Shown piece after piece: positions 12,480-23,765 of a stretch of DNA of 64,000 bases. The stretch spans positions 12,601,349 through 12,665,348 of the forward strand of contig CM038918.1 in NCBI GenBank assembly GCA_021904315.1, read 5' to 3'. The stretch is from Sphagnum magellanicum. Taxonomy: Eukaryota > Streptophyta > Sphagnopsida > Sphagnales > Sphagnaceae. A program made the position numbers and the translations under genes. Numbering within the stretch: position 1 is the stretch's first letter; each line of letters starts with the position of its first letter. The notes under the pieces were generated by a model. It was not told where the DNA came from and ran no database searches. It worked only from the letters and a program-made list of their open reading frames with translations.

Positions 12480-13035
12480 CCAACATCATTGCATTTGTTT
12501 ACCACATATGAATCATCCAACAATACATCTACTTCTATCAACTATGGATTGAGCCACTATATTGTGCCCACCAATCTTATGGTCATGGTAGTCTTTTGCA
12601 TATGAACCCTGAAGTTTAACAATGGATACATGCATATCATTAATTTCATGCTTGGAAGATCACATCATGCTTAGAACTCCTTCGTGACAATTGCCATCAC
12701 TTCTTGTTCAAGCCAACTAATTAAACCATTGTAAATAGAATTTATAACATACACAAATTCATTCAAAACAAGTGAAAATAGTTTATTTTCCAACTTCAAA
12801 GAGTTCATTCAAGTGAGGAAGTTAGCACCATAAACAAGCCTATAAATTGCACAACACATGCAAACTTTAACATGAACAACTTCTCTATATTTTATTTTTT
12901 GTTTTTGTACAAAAGCTTTTAAATCATTTATAATATTGAACAAAGAAATTTTGGTCATGTGAAAGTTTTCCACCCACCTTTCATCATCAAACTTCGTCAA
13001 GAGGAACTTGTAGAACTATACAACATTCTTGGGCT
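12480..13035 (-). pseudogene. Decayed PIF/Harbinger transposase (DDE_Tnp_4-type)
   Basis: Reading on the minus strand from about 13015: FYKFLLTKFDDERWVENFHM, then TKISLFNIINDLKAFVQK and a segment ending CAIYRLVYGANFLT. This is the 'FR(M)...F..L...L..(V/I).K' N-terminal helical region of HARBI1-like plant nucleases. After a stop the homology goes on with LVLNEFVYVINSIYNGLISW, and after a frameshift with MHVSIVKLQGSYAKDYHDHK then IGGHNIVAQSIVDRSRC, the region around the first catalytic Asp ('IDG.H...' in the family). At least two stops and one frameshift make it dead. Beyond 12480 the match fades. It was presumably mobilised together with the SANT gene at 11.15-11.52 kb. Confidence 0.88.
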
Positions 13036-13569
13036 TCATCAATTACCTAAATTAGTTGACAATGTGCTTAAAATAGTCAACAATTGAAACTCATGTGATG
13101 CAACAAATATAAGAATAAACTTGGAGTTCATGATTTGCTTTCAACTTCCCATAATGGCATTGTCCTAAAAAAACCTTGACGTTCCAATCGAAGTGCTATG
13201 ACTTGCATCATTAAAAAGATCTTACAACATTTCACCTAATATGACAATGCAACAAATCAAAACCTTGGTCTGAGGACTCATGAAGACAATTTTCAAGAAA
13301 ATTAATTTGGAAGCAAAAAGACAAAGGAAAAAAATGACAATAAATGAAAACAAAAATGTAAACAAAGCTTGGAGCTTCACGAGAATTATTGAACTTTAGT
13401 TGTGATGACTTGCACACAAAACAAATAAATTAGAAAATGAAGATGTAATCAAAGTTCAAAAAACAAAATGTCAACATTGCATGAAAGGTTTCAAGCAAGT
13501 AACCAATTTCACAGAACAAAAATTACAAGAGATTGGGGCAATGCTTCATAAAGCTCCAACAAAATAGGA

Positions 13570-14160
13570 GATGATCATTGCTAAGAACATTGAAGTTTCA
13601 ATATTTCATGGAAACCTTCAAAAGTTAAAAAAAATTGGAACATTGCCAAAGATTGTAATAGAGAATGTGAATAAATTAGGAAATTGTTGTCACCAAAAAA
13701 AGGAAGCTTCAATGATTATGAAAACCTTTGCATATAATCAACTTCAAAATGAAAAACATGTGGTAGAGTATATTGAAGCTTCAAAGAACATGAAAAAAAT
13801 GAAAAGAAGATTGTACAAATCAAAGCTTCAAAAGATCATGAATAAAATAAAAGACAATCATTTTCAAGAACTAATTAAGTTCAAAAGTGCATGAAAATCT
13901 TTGCATCTAACCAACTACAAAATGGAAAAGTTGCAACAAACTAGATCAAAGCTTTAGAAATTGCAAATGAATAAAAAATCAGTTGAATCAAATATTGAAA
14001 CAATGTGAAAAAAATAGAAGACAATCATTGTCAATAACTCATAAGATCAATAGCATATGGAAACCTTTGTAAACAACTAGCTTCAAAATGGAAAAGATGC
14101 AACAAATTGGATCAAAGCTTTTAAGAGTGTGAAGAAAATGAAGAGAAAATCACGTGGATC
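13570..14160 (+). repeat. Degenerate tandem repeat of about 170 bp, three copies
   Basis: The motif 'gaaaacctttgcatataatcaactt' is recognisable at 13720, 13893 and 14059 (spacing 173 and 166 bp). Each copy is followed by 'caaaatg(g)aaaa', 'atcaaagctt' and 'aaaagacaatcatt'. A partial earlier copy ('ggaaaccttcaaaa') lies at about 13609. The open frame at 13571-13894 is a by-product of the A-rich repeat and looks low-complexity, not like a real protein. Confidence 0.7.
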
Positions 14161-16280
14161 AAGAGTTTCAAAAAACACGAAAGAAATGACCAACATGATG
14201 TTTTCCTGACCCTTTGTTTCCATGAGATGGAATCGATTTCCAGCATTTAATCAACACTTAATCAAGAATACCATTAAGAATTTACAAGTTTAACATCACA
14301 AAATGGACTAACATGGAATGTTGTATGTGCCAAAAATGATCCACCAATTTTTGCAACTACAAAATAAAAATGTTTATGAAATAGATTGCCGAGTGTTATA
14401 GACAAATAGAAATAAAAAATCACAAAAAAACAATTCTCAATGTTCACCATTAAAACACAGATAGAGACTACAACAAAAATATGCTTAAACCTTTGGTCAA
14501 CAACATACCAAAAATAATCTAAAACAAGACCAATAACTATGCAAAAAAAATTCAAATGTGATTTTAGTGCAAACATGGAAACATTAAACATATAAAACAA
14601 AATGAACAAGGCTAGAACATAAAGTTACATTATAGACTATTTTGGAACAAATTGAAGAAAAACTAGGATTATTTTTATTTTGCCTATTTGGGGACCTAAT
14701 CCAAATAAAATGTCATAAAGTTTCCTATGGAGTTTTTCAATCATCTTCCTTAATAGATATTATGTATTGAAAAATGATAAATAAACTTGATTCATAATGG
14801 GTGGAAAATGGATAACGATGAATGAAATTTATCCATAAATAACAAGTTCTGTGATCCAATGGATATACTTTATTCATTATGGATGAAAAATGAAAGCTCA
14901 TGAATGAATTTCATTCAAGAACAACATTGTAAAAATAATTAAGCAAAATTTTAATGATAAAATTTCAACATAAGTTTTATGTTGGGATAAACTATGGGAT
15001 GTCATCTATGACATTAATGTGGAACCATGGCAACTTGTAATTTAGTTGTGATGTTGTAGTTGAATTATGAAAAGTTGCCGATGGATGGTGGATTGTGGTT
15101 AGTTAAGTCATGTAATGCATTACGAGATACCTTATTCTATATTAACCCCTAAACATTACAACAATGTGAATTTACACTGAAAATCAAGCATCATGTGTTG
15201 AACCTCTCTCACCTTTGAAGGTTAAGGTCCTCCAAAGCAAGTTATTTCGAGTTTTGTGAAGTGGCATTACCAATTAGGTCAATTTTCATGTAGGCAAAGC
15301 ACAAGGTAAAGTGGACTCTTCCTTTGTTTGAGGCTATTGGGAGCAAACCAATTTGGACTCATTTGCAGCAAATTGAATTCTGTTTAGCCAAGTGATGGCG
15401 TTATGTAGGTGAAGCCAAGTGATGGCATTATGTAGGTTTAGCCTTGATTTTGCCACTTTTTTGTTTTGGACCCTCATCTAAAAGGAAGGCCGTGGGTCCA
15501 GTTTATGGCTCTCTTCAAGCCAATAGGATTGTTCTATTTCATTGGAGTGGGGCCCTAAAGATCCTCATCTAATAAATTGGCCCTTATCTAGGTAGGTACT
15601 TAATTAGGTTTTTTAATTAGGTGGGACAAGTGGGTCAATCTGGCTGGTTGTTCCACTTGGTTTCACTTGTTCCACTTCGTTTCACAAGTTCCACTTCATG
15701 ATGTGAATGAATAAAACAAACGGGGAAACCAAACACCAGATGAATGTGATCACTGTGGTGGGAACTGGGAACGTTGATTATTACATAGGCTAGAACACTT
15801 AACTGAAAACAACATAACCACCTAGCTAAATGGAACCCTAACCGGGTATGGTACCGTACCGGGGCTTGACCTATTCTTAGGTGGAAGGGGGCCCAGTAGA
15901 GGGGCCCAGTTTGTAGGGCCGGACCCAAGTACATAATTGCAGAAACAAGACTCGTCACCTTGTGACGAGCATGATTGCGCGTAAACCGCAACAAGTAAGG
16001 TCCTTTCCGTAAAGCATTTGGCTGCTTTTTCCAGGCTTTTTTCGCATATAGCCTAGATGGTGGCATGTAGTAAGTGGGCCCGGCCCACTTCCCTCGTGTT
16101 TTACTTACACGGGTTAATCACCAGTGGGACAAGGGGTCGGGGGGGGGGGGGGAGGAGAGGGAGGGGGGAACCTGATTTGAGATCCCAAAGCCCTCAGCCC
16201 CTGGGACCTCAAATCAGAAATTTTGCACCTTCTCCCCTCCCTTCCCCTCCATGTGCCTGCCTTATCCTACATGTTAATTC
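14161..16280. other. Intergenic; possible solo LTR near 14.98-15.3 kb
   Basis: No gene is supported. At about 14981 the sequence 'tgttgggataaactatggga' starts a stretch with a TATA-like 'ctatattaaccc' at about 15138, which resembles the organisation of a Copia LTR. I could not find a matching second LTR, primer-binding site or target duplication. At about 15389-15440 a 27-bp unit 'agccaagtgatggcgttatg' is repeated in tandem. From 15840 the composition turns GC-richer. Confidence 0.4.
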
Positions 16281-16850
16281 ACTGCCTAACTCATCCATCT
16301 TTCCATCCATCCATCTATCCATCCACCCATCCTCACATAATCCATCTTTACCATCCATCCATCCATTACAAATCCTCACACAATCCATCTTCACCATCCA
16401 TCCATCCATTTCCCATCCTCACACAATCCATCTTCACCATCCATCCATCCATTTCCCATCCTCACACAAATCCATCTTCACCATCCAACCATCCATTACC
16501 CATCTTTGCACTATCCAATCCATTTTAACCATCCATCCATCCATTTACCAATCCTCATGCAATCCATCTTCACCATCCATCCATCCATTACCAATCCTCA
16601 TGCAATCCATCTTCACCATCCATCCATTGCCCATATTCATCACATAAATGCATATTCACCATCCATCCATTGGTCACCCATCCTCACACAAATGCATCTT
16701 CAGCATCCACCATCCATCCACGCCCCAATCCTCACCATCCACCCATCGGTTACCTGTCCTCACAAAAAATCCATCCTCACCGTCCATCCATCCATTGTCC
16801 GTCCTCACCGCTCCATCTTCACCATCCATCTGCATCGTAATCCAAACACG
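16281..16850 (+). repeat. ATCC-rich minisatellite, about 45-bp higher-order unit
   Basis: There are dense 'catccatccatccat' runs arranged in a repeating unit of about 44-46 bp ('ccatcttcaccatccatcca' + 'cc.atcctcacacaaat'), roughly a dozen copies that become more diverged toward 16.85 kb. The open frames across it on both strands encode only Ile/His/Pro/Ser or Trp/Met/Asp/Gly repeats and are artefacts of the repeat. Confidence 0.95.
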
Positions 16851-17034
16851 GTAGGTCGTCACACCTGCCGTTCCTGAAACGTGCATGCGCGGCACGTGGC
16901 AGCCTCCGCGTGTCCGTACGGGCAGTGACAGAAGAGGTAAGTTTAAGTAGGGGGCAGAGCTACAGGGTCGCCCGTTACAGTGTTATTCTTTTCTGACCAG
17001 AAAACATGGGCAGAATTTTGGAAATTTGTTTTGG

Positions 17035-17720
17035 TTTTTCTAGTGTCAAATAATTCGACTAATTTTGCTAGTTTCTTTGGAAGTTTTCGCCAATTTTAGG
17101 ATTCAAGTGTTTTTTTCTTTTTGGACAATAAGAAGCGGATAATTTGGATTTTTTTTTCCTTCATAGTGTAATTGAACTAGTTTCGCTAATTTCTCTGGAA
17201 AATTTCGCCAAATTTTGGATTCCAGTTTTGTTGTCTTTTGACAATAAAAATAGGGTTTTCGGGATTTTTTCTTTTTGGTTTTTCTAGTGTAAGTAATTCG
17301 ACTAATTTTGCTTATTTCTTGAAAAATTTCGCCAAATTTTGGTTTCTAGTGCTTTTCTCTTTCGACAAGAAAAAGGGGATTTTTGTTTTCTTTTTCTAGT
17401 GTGTAAGTAGTTCGACTAATTTTGCTAATTTCTTGGGAAATTTCGTGAAATTTTCGATTCAAATGTTTTTTCTTTTTCGACAAAAAAAAAGGTGGGGAAT
17501 TTTTTTTCTTTTCTAGTGTAAGTAATTCGACTAATTTCGCTAATTTCTGGGAAATTTTCGTCAAATTTTCGATTCAAGCGTTTTTTCTTTTTCCCAAAAA
17601 AAGGGGGGAAAGGCCCCGGGGGGGGGGGGGGGGGGGGGGGCGAATTTTTTTGTTTTTCTAGTATAAGTAATTCGACTATTTTGCTAATTTCTGGGGAATT
17701 TTCGCCAAATTGTCGATATC
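17035..17720 (+). repeat. Six-copy tandem repeat of about 120 bp upstream of the phosphatase gene
   Basis: The core 'tttctagtgtaagtaattcg' + 'actaattttgctaatttct' + 'ttcgccaaattttgg' recurs with anchors at 17051, 17171, 17294, 17408, 17523 and 17668 (spacing 120, 123, 114, 115 and 145 bp). The last interval is lengthened by a run of more than 20 G at about 17617-17640. A diverged single unit lies at 49806-49872. The array ends about 1.35 kb before the phosphatase start codon. Confidence 0.92.
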
Positions 17721-19075
17721 AAAAAAGGGAATAAAAACGAAGGAAAAAGAAAAAGATAACTCTGGTCGCAACGTCGCAGTACCGCAACACCTCCCTTTCC
17801 CTCTTTCTAAAAATCGCGAAGGGAAATCAGGGTATGGTGGGGTATGGGTATGGGATGGGTATGGGATGGGCATGCATGGCTCGCCGTGGCATTCACGTTG
17901 CAAACCCTAGTAGGCCAGAGCTTTCTCCTCAAGCGCGGAATTTGCACGTTTTCGGTCGCGTTTCTGTGAAGGTGGACATCATCGCGGTCGGGGATCTCTG
18001 CCTGCGTGTGCGAGTGCGAGTGCGAGAGAAGAGAAACACAGATCGGGAATTCAGGCGTCGATTTGGGAATGTTTTCACGCTCTGAAGGTGATTTTTCGCC
18101 TCACGAAAAAACTTCCTTCCTCTTCTCTTCTTTTTGTGTTTTCCAGTTTCTGTTTCTTGGATTCGGCATTTTCTTTCCTCCTCCATCCCCCTTGATTTGG
18201 ATCTGGAAATAGGAGAGATATGAGGTCTTTTGCATACTATTAACAAGTTGTTGAGGCGAAGAGGGAGCCACACTCTCTTTCTGTCCTCTTCAAAAGAGAT
18301 TAGTGGATCCTTGTCTTTTTCCACATTGGAAGTGGGGGTAGTCGGCCGGCCGGCTGGCTCTGTGTTTTCGGTCGGAAGGAATATTGTCGGTTTTTAAGAG
18401 TGGCGGATACGTTGATGATGAAGAAGGTCTTGGTATGAGGGTTTGTTTTGTCTCTCTTTGATACCGTTAGCGTGTAATCGAGAAACGAACCTCCTCGTGT
18501 AAGGCATGTATGTGTGTATGTATGCATATGTCAATTTTGTTGCGGGTTTGGTCATCAGCAAGTTATAAGAAGATGTAGACGTGAAAGGATCTGTCTAAAG
18601 GTACCAGGAACTCTAATCAGGGTTTTTAAGTGGCTGCAGTTTCCTATCAAGAGCGCATCAAAGCACATCAAGTGACATCAAGCCGCCACAAAGAAGAAGA
18701 AGAAGACTGACTCGTTTTGTCCTTTGCCTGGGAAGCTCATAGTTTTTCAGGTTATCACCTGCAGGCTCAATTGGGCTTTGACCACTGTTACAAAGAAAGA
18801 ATAGCCAAAGGGCTGTGCAGTTGGACTTCTTGTATTTGGTCTTCTCAACTACCAGTTTTGTTGGTTAGTTTTTTTTTGCTGGTAATGGTGGCTGGACAAT
18901 ACTGCGAATGTGAAGATGTTCTCTCTCGGTAGTGTGGTTCTTCATGTTTCCATTCTAGTGTTGGGATTGAACTTTTTGTGAGCAATCCTTTTTTTCTGTA
19001 GAGAAAGGGAAACGATTTTGATTATCAGTAGCACATAGCAGAGAGGGTTGTGCACCAAAGACAAAGGTGGAAGTA
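17721..19075 (+). promoter_or_regulatory. Promoter/5' UTR region of the PTPMT1-like gene
   Basis: GC content rises and CpG dinucleotides become common between the 120-bp array and the phosphatase start codon. Short open frames here (for example 17834-18085 and 18006-18212) have no homology and overlap on both strands. The region probably holds the core promoter and a 5' UTR, possibly with a 5' UTR intron. I cannot place the transcription start or a TATA box. Confidence 0.5.
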
Positions 19076-21771
19076 ATGATTGAGGAAGTTGCTGAGGAGG
19101 GCAGCCAAGAGAAGGTGGGATGGACAATTATTCCTAGGACTGGAGAAGATTTGAGGAATGTGGAGATAACAGCTAAAAGAGCAGTGGTTGGGGCTGGAGC
19201 ACGGGTGCTTTTCTATCCTACACTGCTCTACAATGTTGTCCGGAACAAGCTACAACCAGAGTTTCAGTGGTGGGATCAGATTGATCAGGTATACCTTGTT
19301 GGCTCCTCATGTACATTGAGTAGTTCCAAAAGATTGGTTGTTCAAGTTGTGTGGTGTGTTGATGTCATTTGTTTCAGATGTGTATAGGGTCCCTCAGATG
19401 TGCACAGGGTATGATAGCATATCCTAGAGGTTAAATATTGCATTCGTTGTGAAAGCTTTTGGTAGTGCACAATCATGATTACAGAGTAGCTGATTAGGAT
19501 TGCAAACTTACTCTGCAGTAGGCTGTTGAGATGTTACTTAACCTGGAAAGAAGGGATAGGTATGTCCTAGCAAGCCTGTTGAGCTAGCCCTGAAATGTCC
19601 CCAGGGAGAAATGTTATGTTTATCTTGGTCACATTAGGTTGATCAGGCAGTAGGAAATGTACAATGAGTATGTACTTATGTATCTTTAATGGTACAGGGT
19701 GAATAGGGGGCAGTATAGGACTTGCAAAGGACTCTGATAAGAATTTCTGTTTTTGGACTAATTGTCCTTTTTTTCCTGCCTCCCAACTTCAGTTGCTATT
19801 ATCCCAGAAATGTTAGGAGCATGGTTTTCAGGTTTGGTAAGGGTTGTGTGTGCTGATTGTTGCAGTTTGAACTGATTTTTTTTGTACTGTGGGATGACTG
19901 TACAGTATTTGTTGTTGGGTGCTGTCCCATTTCCAAGTGATGTTGTCCGTCTCAAGGATCTTGGGGTCCAGGCAGTGGTTACACTCAATGAACCCTATGA
20001 AACCCTTGTGCCTACTGCAGTATATCAGGTGCATCCCCCTCTTTGTTAATCTATGTGTGTATGCCAACTCTTGAGCTCCCTTCCATTTGCAGATGAGAAA
20101 GGAAGATTCTCCTTTTACATTCTTATTTTGCTATGCTGAAATTGGGGTCTACAGTGGCTATGTGTATGACCACTTTGTCAATTTACATACTTTCTGACTT
20201 TTTTGTTGGTGGTTTGATCAGGCACACGGCATTGATCATTTGGTGATTCCGACAAGGGACTATTATTTTGCTCCTTCATTTACTAAGATACGAAATGCTG
20301 TGAAATTCATCCATGGTGAGCTTTTTCCCTGAGTTGTGCAGGTAAAGTTTTGTCAGTAACAGGTTAATCACTGTTGTGAAGGTCCTTCTCTCTTGGTTTT
20401 CCTCACTGGTCTGACTCACCTCCAATGGACTTCTGCAGTATGGAGAAAGTGCCTTACTGCCATGGAGCTCCTATGCTGTAGGATTGAAATTTCCTTAGTT
20501 TAGTTGTTCATTTAGGTGAGTGGAGTTTTGGCCTCATTGCTTTGTTGTACTGGTGTGACAGATCATGCACAGCGCAGAGAGACCACATATGTGCATTGCA
20601 AGGCAGGTCGTGGCCGCAGCACCACGGTTGTTCTTTGCTACTTGGTGAGTTGTGGTATTGCATCAGTCATCTCCTCAATTGTTGTAGGACGAGATTTGCA
20701 TTTACAGGGTAAGATATCTTAGAGTCTGGTTCTTGGTTCTGTATTAGTTCAAGTGTCTATCTTCCACAGCATCTGTGCAAAACAGAGTTGGTCCAAGGTT
20801 TATGAGGCTAGGAGCTCAAATTTGTCAGTCTTGAGGATTCACAGATTTTACACTTGCAAGTAATGGAGACATCAAACATCTGATGGCTTGTCAGGAGTAA
20901 ATAGACTAATGTGAAACTTGAATTTGCAGTGTTCACTTTTAGTTTTTGCTTGTCTGCATCAAAGCTATATGGTGTTCCTAGCTTATAGAGCAGCTAACAA
21001 GAAGGAATTTTGTCATGTTTTTGGGTTGCTGTTGGTTGGTCTTCAGGTGGAGCACAGAGGGATGACTCCTGTAGATGCTTATCAGTATGTGAGGGCACGG
21101 AGGCCTCGTGTACTCTTGGCAACTGCACAATGGCTGGTAAGCTACCAATTGCACTGCTTATGGAAGTTGCTTTGTGGCTATGCTCTGGTTGCAACTTTTG
21201 CATGTGTCCACCATTCTTATACTCTGATGGTCTGCAGGCTGTGCAGGAGTATAGCAGGCGGATATGTGGGGTGATCATGGCACAATCATTGCCAATTGTA
21301 TCTGAGCCCTCCTCTCTTATTCCATCATCAACTACAGAAACTGCCAGTGCAAAATATATCAGAAACAGCAATGAGAATATGGGAGGGTTAAATTTTGCTG
21401 ATGACTTGCCCGTGCTGGTGACCAATGCAGACCTGGCTGGCTATCAAGGCATCCAAGATGCAGGGTTAGTGGGGAACCAGATATGGCATGATCTTGGAGT
21501 TGTGTACAGAGTACGTTTCATTGCTACCCGCAGGGTTGTGAATGCCATGAGTGTTGCACGTGCCTCAGCTGCATGGGCTCGCTTTTCCTGTGTCTGGCTT
21601 GGTTGCCAAGCTGAGAATGTTGTCATTGGTGCAAGCATGAGGTTAGATCAACTTTCATCTAGTGAGGTCATCTCACATGCATCTATAGGCCTTCCATCCA
21701 CGTGCTTAGGGCAGATGAATTTCTCTGGCTTAAACCTACCTGTATGCCAGTCAGGCATTGTGAATGGTTGA
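19076..21771 (+). CDS. PTPMT1: PTPMT1-type dual-specificity phosphatase (six exons, complete)
   Basis: The predicted protein has 378 residues, from exons 19076-19288, 19906-20028, 20222-20315, 20562-20644, 21047-21136 and 21238-21771. Introns are GT-AG and the phases are consistent. Landmarks are VGAGARVLFYPTLLYNVVRN near the N-terminus, LGAVPFPSDVVRL and TLNEPYETLVP at about 75-110, HLVIPTRDYYFAPS, and the active site HCKAGRGRS at residues 155-163, a full CX5R signature with Cys156 and Arg162. Then comes RARRPRVLLATAQW, and the extension carries RFSCVWLG as in plant homologues. Plant PTPMT1/2 are dual-specificity phosphatases; the family includes the mitochondrial phosphatidylglycerophosphate phosphatase that supplies cardiolipin synthesis. 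I chose the ATG giving MIEEVAEEG because it matches the family start; the in-frame GTG three codons earlier is not needed. Arabidopsis PTPMT1 is somewhat shorter; the extra length is in the C-terminal exon. Confidence 0.93.
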
Positions 21772-22384
21772 TCTGCTTCACACTCAGTTGGCTGCTGGGT
21801 GATTGCCTCACTTGTATTCTTGGTGCAAAACCAAGAACTTTACAGGGTCAAGCTTGATAGTATCAATCTGTGCATAACAAACTGCTGTGGAGCAATTTGA
21901 ATCAAGCATCATACTTGCCTTAATATTAAGTATGTTGCATTTTACAGATGTGTGGATCACGCTACAGTGATGCCGATATAATGTGTATCTCATGTTTGCC
22001 ACATTTTTTTTGAATGAAGCAGTGTCACTTGTGTAGTTTCTGGAGTATTTGTCACCTCTTTTGTCATGCTTTTGTCTTTCAATTGTCCCTTCTCTTTTTG
22101 TGCAGTTGGTTCTTGCAGGAAATAGCTGGTTTTCATTGTGTTTGGGTTGTCCATTCATTCTCTTAAATGTGTAAGGTGTATGTGTGCATTCCTAGGTTTA
22201 AGCTATTTGTGGAAATATGAGTTCTGTTTTCTGCAGCTATCCACATTGATGCAAATGGCCACCAATGTAACTGGCAAGGTTGGAAAGCTCACCAGTAGGA
22301 TTTTTGTTTGTACATTTCTCAGAGTTCATTTGACTGCTGTTGAATTCATTTAGCTGAATTTCAACTTCATTCGGTCACTGGATT

Positions 22385-22548
22385 CAGTGAAATTATTGAA
22401 GTCAGTGGATAGTCGTGGCAGCTTCTCACTGCTATTTGTGATGAAATTGATGGTTTGACAATGTGTGCAAGTTTCACAAGGATATGGGTCACATCTGTAA
22501 TGTTACCTCCCAAAGTGTTGTGGAGATTTCTGCAATCTCATCGGTATG
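22385..22548 (+). repeat. Dispersed repeat R1, copy 3 (3' half)
   Basis: This matches 2510-2672 and 1925-2130 in order: 'gaagtcagtgg.tag', 'ggcagct.(c)tcactgctatttgtgat', 'gatggt.tgaca', 'atgttacct' and 'gttgtggagattt...tctcat'. The 5' half of the element is missing. It proves that R1 is an interspersed sequence in this genome. Confidence 0.7.
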
Positions 22549-23742
22549 TTCCAGTTGTGTAGTACTTCATGTTATAGCTATTGCAGTTGGTAATGCAGCA
22601 ACCATCTTTGCTTTCTAGGCTTTCCAAGTTGTGCAGTGTGGATGATTTTGGCATTGTCAAGCAATCTAGCTTTTGATGAAGCAAGCTTTTCGTGCACATG
22701 ATGTTTCTGAATGATGTATGTAGTCTGGTCTGGGGATGTTCAGTTTTTACATCAAGTGTCTGAGTATTTTCAGTTATCACACTGGATTTCAGTACAGAAG
22801 CTTTCCATTCCAGGAGATGGGGAGTGCCACCATATCTTTCAGGCATGTGAAGAGGAATTCATGAGCACACTGCTCCTTTTGTGATTTCGTTTTTGCACGT
22901 GTTTTGATTGAATGTGCTAGTCACCATCTGTTGTATGTTCTCCTTGCTGGGAAGGCTCACATAACAAAGTGGCTGATACCTGATAATCACACATTCTTCA
23001 TGAGGCCACCTTGAATGGCTGTCTGATAGTCTAAGCCCACTTTGTTAGAGGGCACGACAATGCTTCTTCTACTGGAAGAAGTTCATGGCATACCTTTTCC
23101 TGGGTAATTTTGTCCAAAGAGGTTAAAATCCCATGATAGTCAAGTCTACAACAATAGATTAAACAAAGACCTAACTGCCTGGAAATGGCAGGCTAGCATG
23201 TGCTGGTCAAGCAGGCTGGCTTTTGTCAGTGAGGAGACCAAACATTCATCCAGCTTTGGGGTCTGTCTTGCTGGTGTGTCTCTTCCTTTGACTTTGGACT
23301 AGGTATCTATCACATGGACGCTTCACAACCCCAGTAACCTGGTTATGCCTGGTAACCTGCCTTGAGCTTGTTAGTTACTGGGAATATCACACACTTCAAA
23401 TTTCTCAATAATTAGCTTGAGCTGGTTACCTAGTCCATAGTACAAAGAAATAGCACTTCAACTAATCTCCTTAATCAGCTTAAGCCAGTTTTGAGTTTAG
23501 AGTTGAGAGTTAGATTACCTAGTCCATATAGTACAAGTAAAATAGGTGAATACACAAACTCCATAGACTTACATTTGTATCCTCAAGCTTGAGATTTACA
23601 TTGGCCTGCCAGACCCAAGTGAACCCTAAACCCTATTATGATTTAGTTTTAGATGAATCCCAATTGAATTGATGTTGGGTTCCACCTTCCTAAGGTAGTT
23701 GTATAATGAAAATCACTCCCTTTGATTTCCCTCCCTCTGGAC

Positions 23743-23765
23743 TTTGACCTTTGACCTTTGACCTT
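23743..23765 (+). repeat. Triple TTTGACC microrepeat (W-box-like)
   Basis: Three perfect copies of the 7-mer TTTGACC stand in tandem. TTGAC is the core of the WRKY-binding W-box, but the tract lies about 2 kb from either gene end, downstream of both, so a regulatory role is unsupported. Confidence 0.6.

Noticed and set aside
13571-13894. 107-codon Lys-rich frame
   Set aside because: It lies within the 170-bp A-rich tandem repeat and is disrupted in the next copies.
16057-16877. Long open frames of 101-196 codons on both strands
   Set aside because: They are translations of the ATCC minisatellite, open in several frames at once, with no sequence other than repeat-derived residues.
21010-21771. 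253-codon frame starting at 21010
   Set aside because: It begins in an intron and crosses the 21136-21238 intron in a different frame; only its last part coincides with phosphatase exon 6.
23743-23765. TTTGACC x3 as a WRKY-responsive promoter
   Set aside because: It is downstream of both neighbouring genes, so no promoter role can be supported; kept only as a microrepeat.
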